From Deltaproteobacteria bacterium (lineage in GTDB: Bacteria > Desulfobacterota_B > Binatia > UBA9968), in assembly GCA_005879255.1 (NCBI GenBank), contig VBKY01000241.1, positions 1 through 17,658 of the forward strand: 17,658 nt of DNA, in the 5' to 3' direction. Positions 7,752 through 15,437 of the stretch are shown one piece after another. The position numbers were made by a program, and so were the translations under genes. Positions within the stretch are counted from its first letter, which is position 1; each line of letters opens with the position of its first letter. A model generated the notes under the pieces. It saw only the letters and a program-made list of their open reading frames with translations. It did not search any database and had not been told where the DNA came from.

Positions 7752-7836
7752 GCGGCACGTCCGGATTAGTGTAAACAGGTTGAGATGATCTCGCTAACAA
7801 TCAAAGGCGGGCAACAATCCCCTAGGGAGGAGAATC

Positions 7837-8031
7837 ATGGCCGATCACAATCATCAACTATCCGAGGAGGAGATCACCCTGATGCTAAGACGAGCGGGTG
7901 TCACGCTCCCGGCCGAGCAGTTGGAGAGGTGTTGCGCCGTGGTCGCAAGACTTGAGGCAGCGGCGCGCCGGCTACGAAAGGATCTCGAACGCACGGACGA
8001 ACCGGCCAGTGTTTTTCTTATTCGGAGATAG
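7837..8031 (+). CDS. Small GatC/AtzG-like protein, putative amidase partner
   Basis: A 64-residue, mostly helical protein with a strong SD (AGGGAGGAG just upstream of ATG 7837). It ends nine bases before the amidase start. The layout resembles GatC and the AtzG subunit of the AtzEG amidase: an N-terminal LSEEEITLMLRRAGVTL segment, a second amphipathic helix (EQLERCCAVVARLEAAARRL), and a C-terminal EPASVF phrase like the Glu-Pro-x-x motif by which GatC wraps around GatA. In AtzE/AtzG and GatCAB the small subunit stabilises the amidase, so the likely role here is a dedicated partner of the 8041 enzyme. Similarity is by eye and short; a simple hypothetical protein is the alternative. Confidence 0.68.
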   Translation: MADHNHQLSEEEITLMLRRAGVTLPAEQLERCCAVVARLEAAARRLRKDLERTDEPASVFLIRR

Positions 8032-8040
8032 AATCCCGCC

Positions 8041-9441
8041 ATGGCTGGTGAACTCTGCTGCTTGTCTATCGCTGAAGCCGGGCCACTCTTGAAATCGAAA
8101 CAATTGTCGCCGGTGGAATTAACCAAGGCTTTCCTTGATCGCATCGAAGCAATCGACTCTCGGATTCATAGTTTTGTCTTAGTTACTCTCGAAGAAGCGC
8201 TGCGCCAGGCTAAGGCAGCAGAGATAGAAATTGCCTCAGGCCGATACCGTGGCCCGATGCACGGTATACCGATCGGTCTGAAAGACTTAATCGAAACTTC
8301 GGGTATCCGAACTACGGCCCATTCGAAGGTTCTCATCGATCATATTCCTTCCGAGGACGCGACGGTCGTGAGCCGCCTTAAAGAGGCGGGCAGCGTCTTA
8401 TTGGGCAAGCTCGGTTGTTTGGAGTTTGCTCATGGCAGTCCCTCTTCCGACCAGGCTTGGCCGCCCGTGCGGAACCCGTGGAACCCGGAGCATGGATTCA
8501 CCGGCGGTTCGAGCACGGGGTCGGCGACCGCGGTGGCAGCCGGATTGGTTATGGGAGCACTGGGGACAGACACCGGTGGATCTATTCGCAACCCGGCTTC
8601 TTTCTGCGGTATCGCCGGGCTCATGCCGACCTATGGAAGGGTCAGCCGAAAAGGTGTGATCCCTTACTCTTTCTCCCTCGATCACTGCGGGCCCATGGCG
8701 TGGACGGCTGAAGACTGCGCGATTATGCTCGAGGCGATCGCCGGTTATGACCCCAACGATCCCGGCAGTGCCAATGTTCCGGTACCCGATTATACCGCCG
8801 CGCTGGACGAGGGAATCAGCGAAATGCGGATCGGCGTCATCCGTCATTTCTATGAACCGCACTTGCCAGCCGAAGATGAAATGCGGCTCGCATTCGAAGC
8901 GGCCTTAAAGGAACTTACGAAACTCGGCGCGCTGCTCGAGGACGTGAAACTCCGAGAACTGGAAGAGTACGACGACTGTAAAGTGATTATTTCCGAGGCG
9001 GAATTTTTTGCCGTCCACGAAAAAGATCTGATCGAAAGACTTCAAGATTACGGTGCCAACTTGCGATTTCGCGCCCTCCCAGGTGGCCTAATCCGCGCGG
9101 TTGATTATATCCAGGCGCAACGTCAGCGCCAGAAGCTAGTGGCTGAAATGCAGACGAAATTCGCGGGCTATGACGCCATGGTGACGCTTTGCACCTACGG
9201 GCCGGCTCCGAAAATGAGCACGGACGAACCGACCCATTTTTTTCAGCGGCCAAACCTGACCGCGGTCTTCAACGTGACCGGCAATCCGGCGATTTCCATC
9301 CGCACTGGTTTTGACCGGATGGGCCTGCCGCTCGCCATGCAAATCGTCGGCAGAGCCTTCGATGAAGCAACGATCCTACGCATCGCGCATGCCTATGAGC
9401 AAGCAACGCCGTGGCGTCGTCTCCGTCCGTCCCTGATGTAA
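8041..9441 (+). CDS. Amidase-signature family hydrolase (GatA/AtzE-like)
   Basis: A 466-residue amidase-signature enzyme. The Ser-cisSer-Lys triad can be read directly: Lys81 in [14 protein letters not shown], Ser157 in GGSSTGSA, and the nucleophile Ser181 in [12 protein letters not shown]. The spacing of 24 residues between the two serines is the one seen in malonamidase E2. The remaining family signals are present: [45 protein letters not shown], and the C-terminal [20 protein letters not shown]. Length is normal for stand-alone amidases and close to GatA. No signal peptide is present, so it is cytoplasmic. It probably hydrolyses an amide released by, or related to, the product of the upstream amidohydrolase. 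A true tRNA-amidotransferase role is less likely because gatB is absent and the context is catabolic. Confidence 0.92.
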   Translation: MAGELCCLSIAEAGPLLKSKQLSPVELTKAFLDRIEAIDSRIHSFVLVTLEEALRQAKAAEIEIASGRYRGPMHGIPIGLKDLIETSGIRTTAHSKVLIDHIPSEDATVVSRLKEAGSVLLGKLGCLEFAHGSPSSDQAWPPVRNPWNPEHGFTGGSSTGSATAVAAGLVMGALGTDTGGSIRNPASFCGIAGLMPTYGRVSRKGVIPYSFSLDHCGPMAWTAEDCAIMLEAIAGYDPNDPGSANVPVPDYTAALDEGISEMRIGVIRHFYEPHLPAEDEMRLAFEAALKELTKLGALLEDVKLRELEEYDDCKVIISEAEFFAVHEKDLIERLQDYGANLRFRALPGGLIRAVDYIQAQRQRQKLVAEMQTKFAGYDAMVTLCTYGPAPKMSTDEPTHFFQRPNLTAVFNVTGNPAISIRTGFDRMGLPLAMQIVGRAFDEATILRIAHAYEQATPWRRLRPSLM

Positions 9442-9450
9442 CTTGACGTT

Positions 9451-9574
9451 GTGGTTCAGTTAGAGAAAGATCTCTCACTTCGTTCGAGATGACAAGCGCT
9501 CATTTAGTTGTCATTCCGAGCGTAGCGAGGAATCTTTCTTGTTTGAAGGTTCATTGCAATTGAAAATGAACCAC
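9451..9574. repeat. Palindromic MITE/REP-like element between convergent operons
   Basis: Left arm 9465-9495 (GAAAGATCTCTCACTTCGTT, then CGAGATGACAA) and right arm 9508-9538 (TTGTCATTCCGAGCGTAGCG, then AGGAATCTTTC) are imperfect inverted copies over about 31 bases around a 12-base loop. An outer inverted pair GTGGTTCA (9451-9458) and TGAACCAC (9567-9574) frames the element. A second small hairpin, GGTTCATT (9548-9555) with AATGAACC (9565-9572), lies inside its right part. The right-arm wording (ATTCCGAGCG-AGCGAGGAAT) is a recurrent intergenic hairpin in many environmental bacterial genomes as I recall it. Placed between genes that converge (stops at 9441 and 9628), it would work as a bidirectional terminator, or it is a non-autonomous mobile repeat. 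Confidence 0.78.
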
Positions 9575-9627
9575 TACTTACCTGGAAGCGGGTTTCTGGC
9601 AACGGTTCCGCATGACGAGATTTGCTC

Positions 9628-10407
9628 TCACCTGGCGAAGGCGGTGAAATCTTCGTAACGAAGTTGCGCAAGGGGATAATTCAAAGCGCTTTGGGTCATT
9701 GCCAGCTGGACGCACATCTCGGCAAATCGAATACCGGTGGCTTTCGTGTTCAGGACCGGCACACCCACTTCTCGTTCTAAGTCCTTGGGAGAGACAAGGG
9801 TTGGAACAACTGCGCCACCGAGAGGAATGATGCACCCCGCGCCGGTCTTCTTGATGGTGGCGCGCATGACTTCAACGGCACGAGCGAATATGTCGTCTAT
9901 TCGCTTCTCCGCGTTCTCATCATAAAGGCCGATTGCGCTAATATCTTTAACAAAGCCCTGCATGCCGTAGGAGCGAACAATCTGCCATGCGTATGCGATG
10001 TGCTCTTCAAGGGGCGCGATGATCGCGATCGAGTTGGAAAGAACCGAAGCCACGTGAAGCGCCGTGCGAAATACGCCAATGACGGGGATGCGCACTGCCT
10101 GACGAGCCGCCTCCACGCCCGGGTCAAATGTATTGCTCTGGACTACGGCATCGTAACCGTTCTTCTCAGCCCAAACGATCTTCCGAATAATCGCCGGCGT
10201 TTGCAGCACGTGATAAATTCCGGGGACTTCGTTGCGCGCGCCGAGATCCAAAGAAAGCCTGGCTCCGGGGTAATCATCCGGAAAGCACAACTCGACCTGC
10301 GTACCCGCGGATGCGTAACCGTTGAGTTGGGCTTGAATCTTTGCATATCGTTCTTTGGCCTTCGGATTCTCCGGCAGATGGCTGAGAAACATGATCCGCA
10401 TCCTCAT
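9628..10407 (-). CDS. Asp/Glu/hydantoin racemase-family protein lacking both catalytic cysteines
   Basis: A 259-residue protein with the two-lobed Asp/Glu racemase fold. Family-like segments are the N-terminal strand IMFLSHLPENP, the region AVVQSNTFDPGVEAARQAV (88-105) and AGCIIPLGGAVVPTL (190-204). In hydantoin and aspartate racemases a cysteine precedes the x-x-D-P-G motif and a second follows Leu-Gly. Here these positions are Asn92 and Gly198. A Cys192 nearby is not at the usual place. Either it is not a racemase or it uses other residues; maleate isomerase and arylmalonate decarboxylase in this superfamily also vary in cysteine use. The start is ATG 10407, though ATG 10401 is better spaced from AAAGGGG. 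It is the last gene of the minus-strand block, 39 bases after the PuuE-like gene. Confidence 0.82.
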   Translation of the reverse strand: MRMRIMFLSHLPENPKAKERYAKIQAQLNGYASAGTQVELCFPDDYPGARLSLDLGARNEVPGIYHVLQTPAIIRKIVWAEKNGYDAVVQSNTFDPGVEAARQAVRIPVIGVFRTALHVASVLSNSIAIIAPLEEHIAYAWQIVRSYGMQGFVKDISAIGLYDENAEKRIDDIFARAVEVMRATIKKTGAGCIIPLGGAVVPTLVSPKDLEREVGVPVLNTKATGIRFAEMCVQLAMTQSALNYPLAQLRYEDFTAFAR

Positions 10408-10446
10408 TCCCCTTTCGTTAGTTCGCCTGGCGGCCCTTGTGAGTTT

Positions 10447-11334
10447 TCAACTCGGCGGGCATCGCTCCAGCCACCAGCGCGCGATCTCATCGCGCCCGGC
10501 GAACCAAACCTTCGGAAAACCTTTCGCATACTCGATGAACCGCGCCACAGCCAGCGCTCGGCCTGGACGCCCTGACACACGGGAGTGCAACCCAATTGAC
10601 AACATCTTAGGATGGGTTGCCCCTTCTTTGTAGAGCATGTCAAAGCTATCTTTTAAATAGCTTAAGAATTGATCCCCATTGCTCCAAGCGCCGCGCCAGT
10701 ATTTGCCGTCATTGCTGTCGAAAGCATAGGGGACCACCAGCCAGGGTTTCCCTTTCACCTCTGTATAGTAGGGCAGATCGTCGTTGATACCGTCGCAATC
10801 ATACAAGAAGCCTTCTTCCGCTAAAATCTCTCGCGTGTTGAGGCTAGGCCCGGATTTCGTAAACCAGCCCAGCGGCCTGCGACCTGTCATTTTCTCGATC
10901 AATGCCACGGCTCTGTGAATGCTCTCCTTTTCGCTCTCGCGGTCAAGCTGCCATTGTTCCACCCAACGCAACCCGTGCCCGCAAACATCGTGGCCTCGAG
11001 CAGTAATCTCACGACCGAGGGGCGGGTTTTGTTCCAACGCCATGGCACATGCGAAAAAAGTTGCTTTGACTTCGTACTGCTCGAACAGGCGCAACAGCCG
11101 CCAAACGCCTGCTCGTCCGCCATATTCCCACTGGGTTTCCGTCTGAAGACTGCGTGCCTCAGGCGGCTTGCGCGACGGTATTTCTCCGTTGGTCTCGTGT
11201 CGCTTATCTCCATACACCGGCGTGAGTTCAGAACCCTCCTCGTAGTTGACCACCAGGGAGACGGCAATTTGGCAACCGTCAGGCCATTCAACTCGGGGTA
11301 TGTTTTTTCCATAGCCAACCAGGTCACGCTTCAT
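10447..11334 (-). CDS. PuuE-like polysaccharide deacetylase-family hydrolase (allantoinase-type)
   Basis: A 295-residue NodB-fold protein of the PuuE/allantoinase group rather than a true chitin deacetylase. Diagnostic segments are NYEEGSE (30-36), YGGRAGVWRLLRLFE (71-85), VKATFFACAMALE (89-101), GHDVCGHGLRWVEQW (114-128) and the C-terminal LHSRVSGRPGRA (249-260). The histidine in CGHG and His250 are likely metal or catalytic residues by family analogy; Ser251 stands where Pro is usual. The start at 11334 is supported by AGGAAGGA a few bases upstream. The family opens cyclic amides such as allantoin, which fits a ureide- or hydantoin-degrading operon together with the following racemase-family gene. 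The exact substrate cannot be read from the sequence. Confidence 0.87.
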   Translation of the reverse strand: MKRDLVGYGKNIPRVEWPDGCQIAVSLVVNYEEGSELTPVYGDKRHETNGEIPSRKPPEARSLQTETQWEYGGRAGVWRLLRLFEQYEVKATFFACAMALEQNPPLGREITARGHDVCGHGLRWVEQWQLDRESEKESIHRAVALIEKMTGRRPLGWFTKSGPSLNTREILAEEGFLYDCDGINDDLPYYTEVKGKPWLVVPYAFDSNDGKYWRGAWSNGDQFLSYLKDSFDMLYKEGATHPKMLSIGLHSRVSGRPGRALAVARFIEYAKGFPKVWFAGRDEIARWWLERCPPS

Positions 11335-11420
11335 CGCTGTTCCTTCCTCATTTGAACGGCTGTCGCCTCTAGAACTATTTGGTTAGCACGACACAAAATA
11401 CAACTGCGACCCTGCACAAC

Positions 11421-11547
11421 TCAATTACCCGTTAAGACAGGCTCACGAAACTCCTGCAACTTGTCCTTGAACTCCGTGAGATATGAGTGTCCCAAAATCG
11501 CGCGAGCTCTTCGATCGAATCAGGCGGGGAATCTTTCTGGTCTTCAT
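11421..11547 (-). pseudogene. Degenerate CopG-type antitoxin gene (two single-base deletions)
   Basis: No intact ORF exists here, but three frames in succession encode one recognisable small protein. ATG 11547 starts MKTRKIPRL. The next frame gives DSIEELARFWDTH. The third gives LTEFKDKLQEFREPVLTGN and a TGA at 11421-11423. Restoring one base near 11521 (CTGATTCG to CTGGATTCG) and one near 11487 (CATATCTC to CATGATCTC) yields a continuous 42-residue protein with FWDTHDLTEF. This matches the FWdtHDsTdf core of CopG-type antitoxins (the COG5304/PF12441 group, often partnered with BrnT-like toxins). No toxin gene is next to it. It lies in the gap between the MmgE/PrpD and PuuE-like genes and is either an orphan relic or a real small gene hidden by sequence errors. 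Confidence 0.62.
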
Positions 11548-11578
11548 CGTTCGCTCACTTGCTCGCGCCCAGCGAATC

Positions 11579-12907
11579 TTACCTAACAAAAAGCTGCAGC
11601 AGCTCTCTCACATCGTCGATTTCATCGATTCGACTCAGCATTTCTAAGGAGCGCGAAAGAGCCGGCTCGTGGATTGCGGCCTGGCGCGCGCACGCCTGAT
11701 ACTTCGCACCGAGGCGTTCCCACGACAGCGGGTTTTTCGGATGCCCTGGAGCGTAGTTTACTGTTTCTTCATAGACAGCGGCGGGCGTGCGGACCTGCAC
11801 CGTCACCGCTCCTTCGCCGGGAGTTTCGCGCTTCGTGGGCGCATCGACAACACGGACCTTCGCTACGAGTTCGCGCATCACCGGATCGTTGACATGTTTG
11901 AGTTCGAAACACTCTTCATTGATCGTTTTCAGCGCGAGTCCGGCGGCCAGCAAATATTCAAGGCTAAACTTTGCTTCCAGGCTCGTGGTTGGTCGATGAT
12001 GGATCAGCACCCGGAACGTGTTCGGCGCGGCAGCGCAGGTGATTTGAATCACGTCGTGCGGCCTTACGCTGTGGCGTTCGGCAATTTTGATCATGGCATC
12101 CACCGCCCGCTGCGAACTGTAGGAGCAAGGATACGCTTTGAAAGCGATGCCAGGGTCGGAAAACCGGAATTTCTTGCCGAGGGTTTCCCGAGTGTCGGCA
12201 GCGGTCAGTTCTCCGAAGAAGCCGCCTTGCTGATCGAAAATATTTGAATTGGCGGTAAATCCTAACGTCGCTAACTCCGCAGCCACGATTCCGTTTCGCG
12301 CCGCATTGCCAACGTGGAGCGGTTTCACCATCGTGCCAAAATTCTGGCTTAGCCCTGCGGTCAACGAGGCGGCAATCCCTAGAGCAACCCGAGTTTGTTC
12401 AGGCGCTAAACCAAATATTCTCGCGGCCGCCGCAGTCGCGCCCAATGAACCGCACACGCCGGCTGGGTGAAGCCCCAACTCTTGCGCCGATTTACTCATG
12501 CGTTTGGCCAGCAACGTGCTGACCTCGACGCCGACCACATAAGCTTCGATCAGCGCGCGCCCGCTGACCCCCGTGGCTTCGCCGGCAGCCAACACGCAAG
12601 GCACCATAACCGCGCTCTGATGGCCGAAATGATCATAGTCGAGCGTGTGTGCAGCGACGCCGTTTGCTAGCGCAGCGTTTGCCGGAGATGTGCGAAAGTC
12701 GGGGGCTGCGATCACCGAGCAGTGTCCGACCGCTCCCTGACTCCGAACCCAGCGCGCCGCGATTTGCGCGCTTTGCTCGCGGCACCCTGCCAGCATGACG
12801 CCGAAGGAATCAAGAAACGCTTCACGAACCCGCGGCAGAAGCTCCGCGGGCGCCGCCTTTAGGCTGAACGACGCAACAAAAGCAGCGATATCTTCGGTCA
12901 TCGTCAT
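11579..12907 (-). CDS. MmgE/PrpD family protein (copy 1)
   Basis: A 442-residue member of the MmgE/PrpD family, which includes 2-methylcitrate dehydratase and cis-aconitate decarboxylase. Family motifs are the N-terminal REAFLDSFGVMLAG (29-42), ALANGVAAHTLDYDHFG (79-95), LGAAAA-like helix 155-162, MVKPLHVGNAARNG (193-206), and KAYPCSYSSQRAVDAM (257-272). Full length is normal. It probably dehydrates, decarboxylates or isomerises a hydroxy- or unsaturated carboxylic acid produced by the neighbouring hydrolases. True propionate catabolism is unlikely because prpB and prpC are absent. It begins 23 bases after the NMT1-type SBP stop, so the two are probably co-transcribed. The SD is weak; ATG at 12901 is an alternative start. 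Confidence 0.9.
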   Translation of the reverse strand: MTMTEDIAAFVASFSLKAAPAELLPRVREAFLDSFGVMLAGCREQSAQIAARWVRSQGAVGHCSVIAAPDFRTSPANAALANGVAAHTLDYDHFGHQSAVMVPCVLAAGEATGVSGRALIEAYVVGVEVSTLLAKRMSKSAQELGLHPAGVCGSLGATAAAARIFGLAPEQTRVALGIAASLTAGLSQNFGTMVKPLHVGNAARNGIVAAELATLGFTANSNIFDQQGGFFGELTAADTRETLGKKFRFSDPGIAFKAYPCSYSSQRAVDAMIKIAERHSVRPHDVIQITCAAAPNTFRVLIHHRPTTSLEAKFSLEYLLAAGLALKTINEECFELKHVNDPVMRELVAKVRVVDAPTKRETPGEGAVTVQVRTPAAVYEETVNYAPGHPKNPLSWERLGAKYQACARQAAIHEPALSRSLEMLSRIDEIDDVRELLQLFVR

Positions 12908-12930
12908 AGAAGCACCACGCTACCCTGTTC

Positions 12931-13944
12931 TCACTGCTCGAATTGCTTCACGAAACCTTCACGCACAATCTCTTCTACCATTGAATTGTCGATGAACTCT
13001 TCGGGCTTGCCGCTTTTCGCCGCTGGATGCGTCGAAGTCAGCAGCAACGTTTTGATATTTTCCACGTCGACTCTGGTCACGAGCGGCAACTTGGCGGCAA
13101 GGTAAGATTGATATTCTCCCATGAGCTCGTCGTCGTTGCTGCGGAAATACGTCTTGAGCGCAACCCTTGCTCGCGCCGGATCTTTCTTGATGATGCTGAT
13201 GGTCTCGATCTGCGCCTTGATGAACTGGATCATCACCCGGCGGCGCTCTTTCACTTTTCTTTCCAGGGTAATGAGACCCGTGTACCACCGCACATTGATA
13301 TCTTCCGGCACCACCAGCGCCTTGAGTCCGCGTTTGCGAAAAGCCATGTAATTTTCGTAGGAGGCAAGAGCCGCATCGTATTGACGGCTGACAACGCCGC
13401 CGAGCGCCGCCGGAGTATCGCCTGCAGAGAGTATGGTCGGTTGCTTTGGACCCTTATCAAGGCCGTACTTGGGAAAAACGAAAGCCCGCAACATATGCGC
13501 ATAGCCCCCGCCCAGGCCGGGAACGGCGAACTTTCCCGACCGCAGCTGCTCCATGCTCGTGACTTCGGGCCGAACCAAGACATGAGCATCGCTCCAGTTG
13601 TTGAAATTACTCACGTAGACAACCGGCGTGCCGGTGAGCCGGGCATTGATCAAAGCGGGGCCCGAAGTGTTGATAACATCAGCCTCGCCGCCTAACAGCG
13701 CGGCGGTTGCAATCGTTCCGCTGCCGATCCGTACGATGGTGGCGTCGAGCCCATATTTCGGATAAAGGCCGAACGCTGTAGCCAACACGGGAATGGCATG
13801 CCTCGTCCCTGTGCCGCCGAGAATGCAGATGAGCTTCTCCGCGGAAAACGCGCGCTGTGGATACAGGACGAGAAGCAGAGCGGTAACTAACAGTCCCACG
13901 ATCGTCCGACGCCTGGAGTTTACATCACGCCATCGCTTACCCAT
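12931..13944 (-). CDS. NMT1/TauA-type ABC transporter substrate-binding protein
   Basis: A 337-residue periplasmic binding protein of the SsuA/TauA/NMT1 group, unrelated in sequence to the three Fe3+-type SBPs in this window. I use ATG 13944 because AGGAGG lies five bases upstream. The longer in-frame start at 14058 would overlap the end of the MmgE/PrpD gene by 79 bases. Residues 1-35 form a signal peptide (NSRRRTIVGLL, hydrophobic core, AFSA then EKL); the arginine triplet could also suit Tat export. Family features are GLYPKYGLDATIVRIGSGT, GGEADVINTSGPALINARLTGTPVVYVSN, SMEQLRSGKFAVPGLGGG and the late stretch KKDPARARVALKTYF. The ligand is unknown. It sits between two MmgE/PrpD paralogues, and no permease is present. 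Confidence 0.9.
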   Translation of the reverse strand: MGKRWRDVNSRRRTIVGLLVTALLLVLYPQRAFSAEKLICILGGTGTRHAIPVLATAFGLYPKYGLDATIVRIGSGTIATAALLGGEADVINTSGPALINARLTGTPVVYVSNFNNWSDAHVLVRPEVTSMEQLRSGKFAVPGLGGGYAHMLRAFVFPKYGLDKGPKQPTILSAGDTPAALGGVVSRQYDAALASYENYMAFRKRGLKALVVPEDINVRWYTGLITLERKVKERRRVMIQFIKAQIETISIIKKDPARARVALKTYFRSNDDELMGEYQSYLAAKLPLVTRVDVENIKTLLLTSTHPAAKSGKPEEFIDNSMVEEIVREGFVKQFEQ

Positions 13945-13979
13945 CTTTTCCTCCTGACTCGTTGCCAGCTTTCGAACAG

Positions 13980-15401
13980 TCACTGCGTGTCGGGGTACAA
14001 CAAATCCATCAAGGTTGAGCAATCTTCGACCCGTTCGAGATCCCCGCAAACTCGCCAAATTTCCTCCGCCCTGCTATACGCGAGCACCGTCGTCGCCAGC
14101 CCCATGAACTTGTCAAGTAGTTGTGCGTGGGTCATAGGCTGCGTGGGACGTCCCGTAGGATAGTCGCGCCGCCTCTCGAACACTCGGCCGTCGCGCAAGC
14201 GCAAAATTATCCGGCCCGGGTTCTTCTGCAGCACCAGGGTATCCGGGCTCGCCTTGCGTTCCTCTTCTCTTTGCAATTCCATAGCCGCGTCGGGAACGAT
14301 TTCCACAACCTCGCGCGCAAAGCGAGTCAATTCTTCGTCACGCAAGGCGTCCGTTGTGAAGTCGCGCGGCGTGACGCGGCCTTTCAGGATTGCCGTGGCA
14401 ATACAGAATGGCGCGCTGTACTGGGCGGCAATGATGGTGGGGAAGTCCGTACGCAGGTGAATCGGCGTGGTGCCCGGCTTGTGCACCGTCACTTTCTCAA
14501 CATCCTCCGCGCGAAAGCCGATCTCGCGCTTGAGCTCCAGCAAGATATCGATCGCCGAGTGAAACCCAATGGCACAGGAATACGATTTGTAGCCTATGTC
14601 CATCATGGCCCAGTGTTTGCCGAGAGCATAGGTGAGTTTTGCCGGATCATGTGCCCGCAAAGCGAGAGCTTTGTAGATGTTCTGCTCCCCGTCGAAAATC
14701 TGTTTTGGACCCAAGAACCCCTCGGCCGCAAGAAATGCCGCGGAAACTCCCCGTTCAGCAGCGTGCCCCGAGTGCATGCGGCGCGACCACGCGCCTTCCT
14801 TGTGCGATTGCATAGTGCCACCGGCCTGTTCCCCGGCAAGGCCGAAGGCAATCGCCATCCGTTCTGCATCCAGCCCGAGGATAATTCCGGCCGAAGCGGC
14901 GGCACCAAAGCTGCCAAAGATCGCTTGCGGATAGAGCCCCCGCACCATCAGACCTTCACCGTCCCGCGTCTTGTTGGAAGCCATGCGCACTCTGGGCGCG
15001 ACCTCATGTCCTGCGACCACGGCGCTGATGAGCGCTTTGCCGCTGGCCCTTTCGACCTCGGCAGTTGCCAACGCAGCCGGCACGACGAACGAACCCGGAT
15101 GCATTCCGGCCCATGGGTGAAAATCTTCGAACTCGAATCCGAGACCGAAAGTACCGTTGGCCAAAGCGGCGCGCGCAGGGACGGTCTTTTTACCGAACCC
15201 AATGACGGTTGCAGCCGAAGCGCCAAAACCTTGCTTGATGGCGAATTCGGCGACGGTCTTTCCCCACGGCGTGTTGCGGCTGACGTACAGGGCGACGCCG
15301 AGAAAATCCCTAATGCTGGTCTTCGCCTTGGCCACTACTTCCGGTGGAAGAGATTCAAAGCGAATTGCGGCGGCAAATTCCGCCAGCGCACGCGTGCTCA
15401 T
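13980..15401 (-). CDS. MmgE/PrpD family protein (copy 2)
   Basis: A 473-residue MmgE/PrpD protein, clearly diverged from copy 1 at 11579-12907. Motifs are KAKTSIRDFLGVALYVSRNT (26-44), ALANGTFGLGFEFEDFHP (79-96), GMHPGSFVVPAALA (99-112), RRMHSGHAAERGVSAAFLAAEG in the middle, and the KSYSCAIGFHSAIDILLEL helix. The C-terminal domain with LRDGRVFERRRDYPTGRP is complete. The family carries out dehydration or decarboxylation of carboxylic acids in the cytoplasm. The gene begins 36 bases after the ACMSD-type amidohydrolase stop, and the NMT1 SBP follows 35 bases after it, consistent with one transcript. Having two paralogues in one operon suggests two successive or alternative acid intermediates. 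Confidence 0.9.
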   Translation of the reverse strand: MSTRALAEFAAAIRFESLPPEVVAKAKTSIRDFLGVALYVSRNTPWGKTVAEFAIKQGFGASAATVIGFGKKTVPARAALANGTFGLGFEFEDFHPWAGMHPGSFVVPAALATAEVERASGKALISAVVAGHEVAPRVRMASNKTRDGEGLMVRGLYPQAIFGSFGAAASAGIILGLDAERMAIAFGLAGEQAGGTMQSHKEGAWSRRMHSGHAAERGVSAAFLAAEGFLGPKQIFDGEQNIYKALALRAHDPAKLTYALGKHWAMMDIGYKSYSCAIGFHSAIDILLELKREIGFRAEDVEKVTVHKPGTTPIHLRTDFPTIIAAQYSAPFCIATAILKGRVTPRDFTTDALRDEELTRFAREVVEIVPDAAMELQREEERKASPDTLVLQKNPGRIILRLRDGRVFERRRDYPTGRPTQPMTHAQLLDKFMGLATTVLAYSRAEEIWRVCGDLERVEDCSTLMDLLYPDTQ

Positions 15402-15437
15402 GATGCAAAATTCCGACGGTTTAGATTTTGTGACCCG

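Noticed and set aside
13945..14058. Longer start of the NMT1-type SBP at 14058
   Set aside because: It would overlap the preceding gene by 79 bases, and the strong AGGAGG precedes 13944, where the signal peptide starts.
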